The notes below the pieces were generated by a model. It saw only the letters and a program-made list of their open reading frames with translations, had not been told where the DNA came from and searched no databases. The position numbers and the translations under genes were made by a program. A stretch of 64,000 nucleotides of DNA from Paraescarpia echinospica (Eukaryota; Annelida; Polychaeta; Sabellida; Siboglinidae): positions 41,730,116 through 41,794,115 of the forward strand of contig CM034533.1 in assembly GCA_020002185.1 (NCBI GenBank), in the 5' to 3' direction. This document shows positions 1-13,900 of this stretch, piece after piece; within the stretch, counting starts at the first letter, position 1; each line of letters begins with the position of its first letter.

Positions 1-199
1 TAAGAAAGATAGAAGAACTAGAGGACATGAAGTTACATTAGCAAAGGAGCAGAGTAGATTAGATATAAGAAAGTTTTCATTTTCACAAAGGACTGTAAAT
101 TAATGGAACAGATTATCTGCTGATTGTGTGGGTGCTAGTAGCGTGAATATGTTTAAAAATAAAATCGACACATACCTCAGACGGGCGGGATACACTTAG
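1..199 (+). pseudogene. CR1/L2-like LINE reverse transcriptase, C-terminal fragment
   Basis: Reading from base 2 gives the usual tail of a CR1/L2-type LINE ORF2: a stretch ending in RTVN, one in-frame TAA, then WNRLSADCVGASSVN, a MFKNKID motif, and a TAG stop at 197-199. The WN(R/S)L and SVN-FKN-D pattern is typical of the last 60 residues of these polymerases. The bases after it (200 to about 300) look like the LINE 3' tail and carry a short CTTGT repeat. The fragment enters from the window edge and is not functional. Confidence 0.75.
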
Positions 200-300
200 A
201 TAAAATGGTCGGACTCTCGATAAGCCAAAGGGCTTCCTTGTCCACCTGCCACCTAGAGTTAATTCTCTGGGTAGCAATCTTGTCTTGTCTTGTTAAATAA
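200..300 (+). repeat. LINE 3' UTR with CTTGT tail
   Basis: This follows directly on the LINE ORF stop. It ends in repeated CTTGT units before an AT-rich junction, as in CR1-type 3' ends, which finish in short tandem repeats. Confidence 0.5.
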
Positions 301-1040
301 TTAAACCACATTGCTCTACTGCTGCTTGGTGCTTGGTGGACAGTTAATTATTGGCTCAAGTACAAATACATCAGGATGTTGTTCACACCCACTGTAGTTA
401 GGCTGAATTGGTGCACCATGGAGGCAGTCACTAAACCCATAGGCTTACTTGAAAAGGGTAGCTGGCAACTTGGCACTTGGCAGAACTGCCTTCAAAGCAG
501 TGAAAGCCCAGCTTAATCCCTTTAGTCAATGCAGCAGCCACACTGTATGTGCTATGTAAACGCTCATAAAACTCTAGGGTAAAACTTCACCAGGGCCATG
601 CTGAAGTTGACAAGGGGGAGCAACCATCAAAACCTGGAGAAACTAGTGGAATCTACAACCTAATCAAATGGAATTGTTATGTACTTTAAATGTTATTGAA
701 ATGTTCAATAGTAATATAAAAGTAATAAGTCAATTACTATTACATTGCTTCCTATTACTATTACTTCAATATTTATAATCGTTACTATTACATATTACTA
801 TTACCCCAGGCCTGGTTTCTATATCTTTCTGGTGTTCTTATAAGGAATCCGAGTGATGCCACCCTGGCACCCTTGAGCATTTTTTATGATATGCAAATTA
901 GTCTCGTCACTATCAAATATGCTGTTTTCTTCAATATCCCAGTAACTACTGACACTAGCACAGCAAATGAGTTGTCTGTACTTATGTTTTGAAAGTCTAA
1001 GGTTCAGCTCAAAATGTTTCCAAAAGGATACAACTGTCCC
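300..1040. other. Non-coding stretch, no gene seen
   Basis: No coding signal was recognised. Around 690-810 there is an AT-rich run of repeated ATTACTATTAC-like words, a degenerate simple repeat. Confidence 0.6.
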
Positions 1041-2910
1041 CTACACCCAAAATATGTAAATTAGGTGCCGCCATTTGCAAGATATTGAATTTAGCACATA
1101 TCGCAGTAAATATGCTTGATAGCAAAACAGATGAAGTGTCTACCTGCGTTTTGAGGATATACAATATCGACGAAGACATTCAGGTAGTATTCCTGCCAAC
1201 CACTTTCCAACTAATATGCAAATTACGGCAGCCATTGAGACAGATTGATGTTTTGTCAATATCTTCGGAACTATTTATGACATCGTTTCAAATGAGGAGT
1301 CTAGCTGGACTAACCCCATTTTCACAGGGTCAGGAAATATGATAGTGCCATCCGAAAGGTGACTTGTACTTGACTTGATATTCAAACTCTCTTAAGTATT
1401 ATATATTATGTAAATCTACCATCGCCATTAACGAAAATCCATTTAAAATAATTATTTTTTAAGTATAAATGATAGCATCTCAAACGAGGTGTACATCACT
1501 TTCTTTTGGCTAAAAAGGCTTTACAAGTCAAGAACCCAGCTTTCTATGCTATCTACGCTGGTGCTAGCAACTCGTGTATTGCCATTTTCACAGTTAGCCT
1601 CTCATCGACACGTACAAAATAGTGCACATGATAATCGTGCTGCACAACACCGGCACACTGTAGAATGACATGGTTTGTCAGATTAAAATCCACACCTGAG
1701 TAATTAAAGAATTTCAGGTGGGGCAAGATTGACGCTAGATGGCAATGTAACTCGCATTTATAATTCTGTTTCGTCATCACGTGTCCATTCATACTTCCAG
1801 TAGCGGATGTGTGGAATCACGAAATAGCTATATGTCTGGATGTGGGCCTGGCGAACATTGTCTTCAAAGTCCTCTGTTATTGGGAAAGAGTCTTTAGTTC
1901 CGGTGCTGTTATCACCTTCACTTTACCCATCTTTCGTGACCAGCCCTCCTCACGAACTTCCCACATGTTTTGGTCTTCTTTCCGTCATAACATAACATTA
2001 AATATCTAGCCTCAATGCCAATTCTCTGTTTTTTTGTGGAAACTAACATTGTACATAACAACCCATTCACTTTGTCTGTAGCTATTATGCCGGTTGGATG
2101 ATCAACAGAACTACGAGGATCTATGCATGCCTGAAGTTGTTCCCCAGTCTTTTCTCGGTCTAATCTATCAGACTGGATGCTTGACGGCTTCTCCTCTTCA
2201 TGTGTTGACACTATCAAAATTCCTGACCATGTAGACACAGAGTTAGACAACTCATTTGAAATGCTGTCATAAATAGTTACGAAATTATTGCAAAAAAACC
2301 GATGTTTCGTTAATGTTGCTGGTGAATTTATATAATAGTTAAGAGTGTTGGAATAGCAGTGTACAAGTCATATTTTGGATGACACCATCATATTTCCTGA
2401 CCCTATGAACACAGGGTTACACTCCTCATTTGAAACGTCATAAATAGTTCCAAAGATATTGACAAAACACCAGTTTGTCAAAATGGCTGCTGCTAATTTG
2501 CATATTAAGTGGAGACTGGGCCGCGTTCCGATCGTGGCGTGGCGATCCATCACGGTTCACCGCTGGAACTTTAATGGTTAAATTTGATGCTCGACTTGTC
2601 ATGCTTGAGTGTGAAGTGAAGCGCTCAAACTCGCCTACCATACCGTTAAAAAGAATCATTATTGAATGTGAAACTGACGATCGAGAACATCTTTGAAGAC
2701 GCTCTGGCATGGCAAGCGTCAGTGCGACATAACTTTGAACAGCAAACTCCTGGTTGGCAGAACTACTATATGAATGTCCTCATCGATATTGTGTATCCTC
2801 AAAATGCAGGTAGACGCTTCATCTTTTTTGCATTCAAACATGTACTGCGGTATGTACAAAATTCAATCTTCTGCAAATGGCGGCACCTAATTTGTATATT
2901 GTGGTGCAAT
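1040..2910. mobile_element. Foldback-like element with long imperfect inverted arms
   Basis: The segment at about 1045-1200 (through ATTAGGTGCCGCCATTTGCA) recurs inverted at about 2760-2905. The next inner segment at about 1200-1380 recurs inverted at about 2347-2510. The right arm is therefore split by some 240 bases (about 2511-2755) that the left arm lacks. A piece of the arm (TTCCTGACC to CATAAATAGTT) also occurs twice in tandem at about 2215-2285 and 2393-2457. No transposase ORF is present. I read it as a non-autonomous foldback or MITE-type element; ends are approximate. Confidence 0.55.
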
Positions 2911-5700
2911 GGAGTGTTGTACAATTTTAGTCACTGGAGAATGGACAGTTTTCTAGTTTCTACGATAAACCGCCATCATAATTTCTGTATGATTTGCGTT
3001 GCTGCTTTGTGTTGCCAGAGTTGATAGCGAAGATGAAGAAGTTCCAAGAGGAGGAAGAGGATGGGAGTCCGGAAGAAGGGGAGTTGGTTGAGGGAGCTGG
3101 GGAATGATGGAAGAGGGATGGCCGTCAAGGAATGAGATACCAATGCACGTGACGTTGGGAGCGGGATGAATGAGGCCGACTGCTGGGACATGATGGGGGA
3201 CAGAATGCAGGATGGAAACATCTGGGGACTGTTTCAATAAGAGTTTGTAAGGAAAGTCCATCATTAAAAAGAATATGTCAAATCGACTTCGTGTAAGGAC
3301 TGTGAGAAATAGGGAACACGGGAAAGAACCATCTGGGGACAGTTTCAGTAAGATGTAGAACTCATAAAGAAATCCATCTTTAAACAGAATCCTTTGTTGA
3401 TTTTAAGGAGCGTTTTTTTAAATGCAGACGGCTACCGCTGTACCGTTGAGGGCACAATTTCTGTGACACACAGCTAACGTCTTGGTGGCGCATCCTGGTG
3501 TTGGCAGTTTTCAGTATTCAAGATGACCATAAGGAGCAAAACCAATTTTGAAGAGCAAAACCAGACTTACGAAACAGATAATGTCACTTTCCTGTGTTTG
3601 TTGGAATGATGTTAGATGTCTATTGCAGGGTTTCAGTGATGTTCACCGTAGTTTTCCGTACTTCAGGTTCAGGAAAGAAGTACAATTCCCAGTTCCGAGG
3701 CATATGCATTGTGACTTGCAGGTAGCGTCAGAAGGTCTGCAGGTAAAACTGGTTGTTTATGGTATTTCACTGTCTTTGCCAGTTGTATAAATATGTTTTA
3801 GAAGTAGTATACATGTAGTTGCACCAGCAAGCATTTCATGTCTAAGTGCATGTATATATATATATATATAGTGCTTCCCTGTGTCATGAGCAGTGGTCTC
3901 TTACAGTATGTTGATAGTTCAAGAGGGAGAAAAGTACTGTACCGTTCTGGTGTAATGTGTATTTAACTAATTGTATTACGGATAATATTTATGCTGTTGG
4001 AAACAATGTCCATTTTCTTAGATATAATCTTCACACCGTGATGTGGCACAGATACTTACTCTTGCTAGTACTGGTAAATAGTGTAATTTTACGGGATCAT
4101 CTCAGAACGTCGATGTCTGATATCAGACAGAATTACTTACTCATCTGGCCTCAGCCCCCACCAGCCATTCAGATGAAAATTTGCAATAATTGATATGATG
4201 GTGTCAACATATTAACAGCTTTGATCCAAAGTATAAAATATTGATGTCCAACACCAGACGAAATGGCCTCTGACCTCCCTTCCCAAATGAAAGTAATTTT
4301 GTGTGATATCGGACAATGACAGTCTGAAATGATCCCTAACATGTGTATTATATAGTACATATTGAGCTTCATTTCTGATCAGTTAGAAATGTTATTACTA
4401 GATTACTGGTATTTATGAATAAAAAGGGTGACAGCCAGTAAAGGCCATATCTCTGGTGTAAATTAACTCTAGGGTGTTGTTTCGTTCACAGAATATATTT
4501 GGTGTATAGTGAATCACTGATTACATGCACATTATGGTGAGTTTTTTTTAAAGAAACTAGTCGAGGCAGAACGTTGTGTTTATTGTAATGTTTGTGGTGA
4601 CTGGCTTGCTGCATCAGTGTTCCCGAATCCCGAATTTTGTTTATTACAATGTCACCTTGTCACAATAATAATTTATTTTACAAAGCATGATATCAATCCA
4701 TACATGCTTGTTCTGCACATAGAACAAAATATACATAAAAATACAAATGACACCAATTTATTTATAAGAACAAGTGTATAGAAATAATAGAGCTGTATAA
4801 AATTTAGTAGAAAACAAGTTTTTTAACGAAATAAATAAATAGTTTACTTTAAGAGAAATATCAACAACTAAAACAAGTTAATTAATCTACAAAAGTATTA
4901 TAAATGTAAATATTACGTAATTAAAACTATTCAATAAATACAGTAGCTTCACTGCAGTCAAATTATAGTCAAATATGAGTTTTTTGTGACATACTTGTGT
5001 TAAATTAGGTGACACATGCAGTTCCTTATCCTCAGTGTTATTGGAACCGGAAGAGGTACAGGTATATTGATATTATTGAACGTTGCACCTGTCTACCCCT
5101 ATGTGTGTGAGTGTATTTGTCAGCCAGGAATTAGTCAATCCGCACTTTGAAATACACAACTTTCCTTCACTTCTCTATATTAATATGCTAACTCGGAGAC
5201 ACTGTATGTGTATCTCCTCCCAGTTGCTGAGATCCACATGCCTCAATCGGTGTTCAGTCGTGATTGTGGCCATGGGAACAATGCAAGCACCGGCACCCGA
5301 TATTAGAGGGCAATTCCAGGAAATCCCAGTAATTACCAGTTGGACCATTATCACAGCCAGCAGTTTATACTAATTATTTCTATAGTTATTCAGAATTATT
5401 TTCTTTGTTCAGCGGACAAATTGTATAGTGAGATTGCCATTCGCCAGATGTCGCCACGGGTGGGCTTATGCCAGTTAGTATAATATTACAGGAACATGGA
5501 AACAAGTGACAATAAGCCTTAGGGGCTTTGTAAATATAAAAAATTTAAGTAATACAAAAATTGGATAGGTCGATGCCACCCACCCACCCCATCCAAAAAA
5601 ATTGGAAAGGCCTACAAATTGCTGTGATACATTGACATGTATCTACGTCTTCAAGAGACAAAGTTGCCAAAACTAATTACTGGGTGTATATACACACGGT
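2910..5700. other. Non-coding stretch, no gene seen
   Basis: Only short chance ORFs are present. A (TA)n run lies at 3851-3870. From about 4640 to 5000 the sequence is very AT-rich with many AATAAATA words. No protein, RNA or transposon family was recognised. Confidence 0.6.
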
Positions 5701-5702
5701 TT

Positions 5703-7472
5703 CCAGGCCCGTAGCCAGGGGGGGTTCACGTGAACCCCCTTTCTCCAAAATGTGAACCCCCCTCAAAATTGCATCTTTAAAATGTGAACCACTAATTGTA
5801 TTCCCTGTTTCTCAAAAGCGTTAACCCTCCCTCCTAAAAGCTGCTGGACAGTGTTCAAGCATTACAAGGAATGCCAAGAAAGCCTGATTTGTGCAGATGA
5901 TAAAAGGAGAACCGTTATCTATTAAGTGATCATCACTGAATGTATGGGGGCCTGGCTGAGGGGTCTGTCCCCAATGCCATGTGTGAAAAGGTCAGTCACT
6001 AGAGGAATGTGTATCAAAGGACCATTGCATCCAACTAGCCATGCAGAAGGACTTCACACTATCCCAGGGTCTCCTGTTATGTAAACGCACGGGGTAACAA
6101 ATACACAAGAAGTCAGTTTTACACCAAACATAAAATTATGAGTCCTAATTGTAGTCACTCAGAGGTGACAGATGCAGACAAAATACTGGTGAATGAACGG
6201 GGTGACGATGATTTAACAATTATGAGCACATAAATAAAGCCATATAAAATAATTCATTATTTCTCATCATAACTGTCTTAAAAAGTGAACAAAAGGTGCA
6301 GCATTTTATTTTTAGTATGCTGATTAAGGTAACTACCGACTGTCAAAAAGGCTATTTTTAACAATCAACAACTTAAGATGTGTAGCGAGTGTATTTCTTA
6401 CAAGCTGCAAACCCGGTAGACAAACACATCTGGCTTAACACTAATCACAATTTTCAACTATTGAGCTGGAATGCGAATTTCGATGAATAATTGTATTTAA
6501 CCAATACAAAATAAAGTTTAGCTTCACCTATTTTAAAATGCGCATGCTGATGAGAAATCGTGTAATTGTGTGGCTGTATGGTTGCCAAAATATTGTGGTT
6601 GCTAGTTGCATGTTTGTAGATCTCAGAAAGGGGAGCCTTATCGCTGATGAGGAGACAAGAATGTGTGAAGGGCCTTTACTATGAATTATTATGTCCATTT
6701 TGTGTTCCATATAGTTGTAAAATACAGTTTGTGTTTCCTGGAGTCAGTGTGGTGTACAGGATATGGTACTTGACTGTTTGACACCTAGAATTTAATTCAA
6801 ATTCCACAAGAGGACAATAATTTTTATAATCTTCTATTTACTGGGCATGTTTTATTTACTAACTTAATTATGTTTATGATAAGTTATGGAACTTTTGCAC
6901 ATCAGATCAGATAAATATAATGAATGAATTAAGTGTAAACCAGATTGTAAATGTCACACTAACTGTTTATTCTGAAAAATATCTTGGACACAGCCACACT
7001 CCTCGCTGCCTCATTTATTAGATTAATATGAACATATTCCAAACAATTGCAACCACGGCGAATGGTTTCGAGTAAATAATTCAGTTATATTAACAACATA
7101 CTATCACTGCCTGTTGGCTTTTACGAATACAATTGGGTGTAAATTAGGCTTAATCAGGCAACAAAATGGGACCAATCTCCACAGACCACGAGTCCCATTT
7201 TGTTTGAAAACGCCCCCAAAACGACCTTTATTCATACTGTTTGTTTATAAGATGAAAAAATATAAGACAAAACCACATGGTCCACGAGTCTCACACCCAC
7301 TTCATTGTTCTTCAAGTTAGAAATGTAACCTTCTACATTATGAGCCCTCACGTGAACATGTGGGCCCTCTGCATTGTGAACAAATATAACCCCACATGAA
7401 CTTGTGGCGCCCCTGGAGTCTGAATTGATAAAATGTGAACACCCCATTGTGAAAAGCTGGCTAAAGGCCTGG
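5703..7472. mobile_element. Putative non-autonomous DNA transposon with 16-bp TIRs
   Basis: The left end CCAGGCCCGTAGCCAG (5703-5718) matches the inverted right end at 7457-7472 (reverse complement CCAGGCCTTTAGCCAG) at 14 of 16 positions. Both ends are followed inward by similar words such as TTCACGTGAA and TGTGAACCCC. The interior of about 1.7 kb has no convincing ORF. A clear target-site duplication was not found, so the superfamily is open. Confidence 0.55.
5720..5739. repeat. Perfect 20-bp palindrome
   Basis: GGGGGTTCACGTGAACCCCC is its own reverse complement and lies just inside the left end of the 5703-7472 element. Confidence 0.85.
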
Positions 7473-10400
7473 GTTCCCAATTCTTTCTATTGAAAATAAT
7501 GGTTAGAACACGTCAGTGGATTGCAACTGGTTTATTATATCAACAACTAACTACACGTTTACAGACACAACTAAAAATGTATATAAAGAGCAGAATTTGT
7601 CCACATTTCGTGTTCTATGGAGTAACTAATTTTTTCTTCTGTATGTGGCCTGTGTCCTTGTGTTTGAGCAAGTAGTGAGGGCTTGGGAAATTTGTCAGAT
7701 ACACTGCATGCTGTATACAGCTTTCTCACTTTTGCAGGTGACTGGGTGTCGTTGTGGCTGTCGTGTGTGCGTTTCTTTTTTCTCTGTGCACAAGTCACAT
7801 GTGCCTGTCTTTGTTGGCAGTGAAAACGTCTTTCCAATTTTTTATTTACAAAGCCCCTTTTGTGTAGGAAATGGAACTCGATATGATCTGGGTTGACTAA
7901 CGCTGTAAATTGTTGGGTGGTTATGCATTCCCCAGGTGGCGCACATATAACATATATAAGGTAAATTGATTTCAGACTCGGTCCTTGATATGGGGAAAGT
8001 TCCATAGGAATATACGTAATATCACCAACACAAAAAACCTAAAGCTACTCATTGCAAATATATGCATGTCATAGCAGCCATAGCAAGAATATTTAATGTA
8101 GTGTCCTAAAGAATATTAATGTAAACAAAATAATTCATTTTTCCACAGCAGAGACGAATAGATCGTGTCATTATAATTTACAACACTGTGAAAAATATCA
8201 TTGATAATCTTCTCCATGCGTTTTATAAAAGTATATATATATATTCCTTCTAATAGCACATTGACAATTTGACATGTTGGTATATGCAAATATAAATCAT
8301 TCGCTCTACAGTGTATTGGTATTCTTAAAAGGATTATCAGTGAATCAAAATAAATCAATTTATTTTGCAATACATAACAGTGTACATACACAAAACAACC
8401 ATTTCAAAAATAAAGTTGTGTTGCTTGATGGTCACATGGCATGTTACATGCCGTCTTCCTGTGAATTGTTGTAGGATGAAGTCAATTTGTTCATGGTCTT
8501 AAGCATATATATAGCTACTCCATAACTGAGAAGTATCGAAGCAAACACATTAAGCCTTAACATATAACTTAACGTTAGTGCAACCATTTTTAATCGGCTA
8601 CATTAAATGTTTCCTCATACATACAATGTTTTAATCTGTCTACTGATATCATCATCATCAGACATATCTTCATTAATAATGTGTCCAAGATACTTTGCAA
8701 CGTTCTGTCGTTGAATGATGCGGCCCTCAATAGAACATTTCGAAGATAACCTAACATATAAGACCTTTCTGGGAGCACAAAATATCACACTGTTTGTTCT
8801 CCATTATGATGACGATAACTGCTACCCTTGGGCTGTTGCTCCTCGGATGGAGTAACCTCGTAGGCCTACAGCTTAAAGGGAAAGAAAAGGCAATTTTGTG
8901 AGTCTGTACACACAAAAGAGTTAATATAATCTAACCATTTGCCACCGCCATCATCAATATATCGCCTGTGGTTTACTCAGGATTTATTTTCAAAGTGGGA
9001 GATTGTAATGATGTCTCACAGTTCCCGACGGCTGTCTTATTGAGACAGGTCCCTGATGCTTCACCACTACAGCTGCGGTGATGTGTCGACTGCCCCTGTT
9101 TCTTCGATATGAATATGCCAGCTCATGTTGGTTTTTCATATTCCCTTTGATTTATTAGAAATTAGAGCAATATTATAAATTTTGCAACTAGCAAATTGGG
9201 AAGAGTAGGCATTGGTGACGTCAGGCTGTCCATCACAATGGCGCTGACCGTACATTTTAAATTGTGTGGCTTCACCAACGTTATTCAAGTGAACTGCTGG
9301 CATGATACTCTTGATAGTATTTGCTAATGGTTAGTTTTTATTAACTCTTGTAGATGTGTATGCCTTTTTTCCCGACCGTTCATTGTCTGGTCTCGAGTGG
9401 TTTCACTGGAAACGTGTGAGTGCGCTAAAACGACGAAATGTGACTGTAGGAGGACCCAGGTTTCTCGCGTTCCCCTGAACAGACGTTAACACCTATAACA
9501 TCGGCGTAACGCAGGAATGAATAAATAACGCACGTTTTCTATTGATAAAAAGTACATTTAATGTATGCACACAAATAAACGACTCATTCTTTATGACAAA
9601 TGTACATGTTGGTTATGCTGCTTCCCACCTATTTTAGTACCGTGCACACTGGAAAGACATTTGCATAGCAGATAGTTATTCTTACGTTCGCAATCATTCA
9701 CACAAGATCACACAGACACAATCATATACACGTACTTACGCACACACATCTAAAGTTTTATACAGGTACACACGTACGGACACATACACTATCCCATGAT
9801 TATCTCCTCGACTTTAAACACCATTGGAATAGAGCAAGACACCTATTTCGGACATCCTTAATGACATTTTCTATACGACCGACCGACAATTATTGTACCA
9901 CAAGCATTTTACACGTGTTCACAGCTTGCTTTTCACGAAGCACCAATGTTTCTCAGCTGTGGAATGCAGATATCAAAACTGTTCAATGATTTACATGTTG
10001 TTCAGTAAACAATTATGTTGTTTGACAAATCATTGTTACAAAATAATTATGTCGTTTTACTAACAACCGTTACCACCGTGACATTCTTAAGATAATTTAA
10101 TAATAATAATCAGACCTTATGCGAATGAGGACACATTCTATCATGCGTTGATATACACCTTACGTAGTGTCAATCATTTACCCGATACAAAGCAGAACAC
10201 TACATATTGCATACCAACATAATAAAATAAAAACTAACTAATACTTGTGTTTATACTGGTTATTCTAAAAGTGGTAATGCATACGCCATTTTGAACGTCG
10301 CTCAGGCACGCACGCACGCTCGCACGCACACACACTCCATACACTCCATTAGTTCACGCTTATTCCGCAATAGACATACATTGCAACGATGTGAGGACTT

Positions 10401-10740
10401 TTTTAATGGCCGCCGAGTTGAGAAGGTGAATTGCAAATAACGGAGAACGTCTAGCTACATTGGTTGTGCTGACTGCGCTAGCAACAATATATGTCTTAAC
10501 GGGAGTCTCCCCAACCTTACATATTATTCATATTACCAATGTATTAGTGCATAAAATGTGTATATGGACAAGTTCAAATACATTTAATATTGCATCTTGA
10601 CTGACTGAATTCTAACCAGAATCCCGCTGCCTGCATATTGCCCCGCCACTTTTTGGCCGATTCTTATAACAACTCGATGTTCGTTCATTTGTTCATTCAT
10701 ACGCATGACCGAATGTGGTGTTAGACCTCCCAACATCCTG
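7473..10740. other. Non-coding flank and putative 3' region of the GH65 gene
   Basis: No gene was recognised at 7473-10740. The part nearest 10740 should hold the 3' UTR of the minus-strand GH65 gene, but no certain polyadenylation site could be assigned. A short TA run lies near 8232-8242. Confidence 0.5.
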
Positions 10741-10943
10741 TCACCGGAAGCAACCAAGAAAGATGGCGACGGCGATGGTGACACGGAGCGGCCATGACGA
10801 AGACTGGGAAGACGGGGCAAGGCTGATGAACGGGCTGTACCCCCATGGCATATAGATATAGTCCCATGGGTGATCGCAAGGCGACCCTGTCGTAGTGTAC
10901 ATGTAGAAGCCTGCCTTTGGGTCGTTGATCGTTATTACGGTGC
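10741..10943 (-). CDS. PGGHG: GH65 gene exon 13 and stop
   Basis: Acceptor TTCTGCAG|GC. It encodes GTVITINDPKAGFYMYTTT, a Ser-rich stretch (SLAPSSQSSSW), then the short hydrophobic end VTIAVAIFLGCFR and a TGA stop at 10741-10743. A Ser-rich segment before a hydrophobic terminus could be a weak GPI-anchor signal, but the run is only about 12 residues. Confidence 0.85.
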
Positions 10944-13900
10944 CTGCAGAAGGAAACGGAAGTCGGATAATTAAACTACAAGCAATATCAAAGATACGAA
11001 TAACAGGAGTATCATAATAACACATTTTTCGCAGTTTACGGATAGTAATTGCATGCCTACATATAAAAAGTTTATTTCTTTGATTGTATCGTTACCATCC
11101 TAATTTCCAGGACGGTATAGATAGACACACTGATGTACACCCAGCAGCACGTGATTCCTGTTTTATTATATTGCAATGCATGTGACGTTTGGTACTTATC
11201 AGCGCTCGTTGGGTTCTCAAATCGTAATGGTACTTATTATTACATTCACATCGCTAATACAGCAACCTCACAATTAATATCACCCTAGCATAGTCACAGA
11301 GTATTTCCATATACAGTAAAGTATAGGAAACTAGTTCCACTAATACGGTCACCTTGATATTCAGGTTACTTTTACCAAGTCCCGAGGGAAACCAGTGTTC
11401 TACTGTATTATTCGGATGTGTTAAAAGCACTGCCCATATAAAAATGACTTTAAAATGTAGCTTACATATAATACTATGTCTAACTGTGATGGAAACGACA
11501 ACTAACATATATGTTAAAAACAATGTCCTCTTCTCGGTTGTGGATAACCTTAACTGGCAAAATTCCCGATTGGATAACGTCACTTACCCTTCTTAAGTGG
11601 TTCTACCGTCTTCGACGCGTTGAGTTTGAGGACGAGGGGAAATAAACCCTCATTGAGCACCTCGATCGTAACCTTCTTCTTCTCAATGACAATCGTCATG
11701 TTCGTCTGTGTGACGCAGAGACAAAACTGTATGATTAGACCACCGAACAGAACAATTATAATACTCGAGCTTAGAAGAATCAGAGCTTAGAAGAATCAGA
11801 TGATGAATTACTGCATTCTGATGGGGTATACCACTTTTTCACCGTAGTCCCTCAAATCGATCTATTTGTTGCTCCCAAAGCCGTTCGGAGTCTGGTTTTG
11901 TGTGGTTTTTCTACTACTGTCTGGTAATGTCAAGCGACATTCTACGTGCCGTCTTTCATAACTAAGATCTCTCAGTTCACGAAGCAGCTTAGCTACACAT
12001 CATTGTATGTACTACATGTTTCCAAAGAATAAATATCAGATAAAGGAGAAACTGACGTAAAGTACACAATAACAACGCGACAGCTGTTGCCTTCCTCACA
12101 TAGTAATACAACACAAACATTTGTACAGTTCTCTACCACACAGTACTCTACCACACAGTACTCTACCACACAGTACTATACCACATATCCCTATTCAAGA
12201 TGGCAGCAATTCGCAAACCTGCAGGTAGTCGAAGCCGATGAAGCGCATGCGCGAGCATCCTGGAGGAGGAGTCGGGTTGAAGAACTCCAGCATCTGCGGT
12301 CTGATTCGTACCCCACCGAAGCCGTAGATGAGAGACTGTAGATAGCCAGCCATTCCTGGCAGGTAGTTGACGGAGCCTTCCTGTTGGTCCTTCAAAGTTC
12401 GCTCGTTGTACTCCGTCCAGATCTGACAGGAGAAAGAAAATGGCTGTTAAATTCACTTGTTAATAATAATAACTCGTGACCAGGGACACGCAAGCGCAAG
12501 GTACCGCCGAAGAATTAGGATGGAAAATTCAGTTTCAAAGAGACATATCATTAGTTAGTAACGGCAGATGTGCCTTGTGCTGAGACCACCCACCATGTAT
12601 TTGGCAACACGGTGTCGCAGGTGTAACAACGTAATGCAGAGTTATGTGCGTATTGTTTGTCTTCTCGAAATACACGGATAACAAAGAGTCACTCATACCA
12701 GCAGTTCTGGTAAGCTGATCGACCACACTGCTTGAGGGCGTTTAACGAGTGTGAACGTACGTTAAGATAGGAGCAATTCCCCGTATTCTTGTTTACCGGG
12801 TAATAATTGTAGTATTACACAAGTCAATGACAACAGCAACAAACAAGAACATATATGAATGATTAGTAATTATTAAACGAGATCACCAGTCGGTGAGTCG
12901 TTCCAAAACATCCAGGTATCTCGTAAAGGCCTCACCTTGAAAGGCTGTATGAGGTAATCCTGATAACTCTTGAGGAAAAAGGCGTTAGTCTTTGCCTCGT
13001 CGTCCACCCACTTCCAGCCGACCGTGAAGAAGCTCCACGTCATGGCAGGTGTGTGCGGGGACATCAACTGCTCGTAATACTCGAGGTCGTTACGCATGAT
13101 ATCACGACTCATGTTCCAGTTGAGTGGGTACGTCAACATGATGGTGTCCGCCTGCTTCACTGTGTTGTTCTTGTCTGAAAGCGAACCGACAAACTGAGTC
13201 ATCACAGGTGAAACATGAGTCTGGTGAAGAGTCAATAATTGCGCAGCAGTGTCGTAATAGTATGCTGCGCCACTCTCTGAATTGATGTACGTATATTTGC
13301 TTGCGAATACTTGTGAGTAAAGTGACTGCGCTTCCACGACAGATACGGTTGAAAAAAACATTCCGTGGGTTCATGTCGGTGAAATGTAAATATCCATGTT
13401 AATTCACAAGCAAAATAATATGTTTATTTCAGGTGGATTTAATAACTCAAATATTGTGTCTTTTAAAGGTGATTTACCCACATTATTACTTATGAAATAA
13501 TAATATAATAACACTTCTACTAATAATATTTATTACGAGATATACAGGAATTGTGTTTGCCATCACAGCTAAAAATGGATGAACATAGACGAAGCAATTT
13601 GCTGCGTCTTATTCCCAAATTGAAGGCATGCATGCATTGACAATACATTAGTTCATAGCTACGGTTTACTTAGCTTCATATGTTTACTTTTTCTCTCGCA
13701 AACACCGTTTCGGGGTTTTAACACGACGTGTCGTCCTTTTAGAGACACCCTTCTTCCCACAGTCGTATTCTGAACGCATATGTATGTTTCAAAGGAATGT
13801 CTTGACAGACACTCCCGACGTTAGCAGGGGAGTGGCGGGTTAGCGGTTAGAGCACCGAATTACCATTTGAGAGGACGATGATGCAATTCCATCTGCTGCC

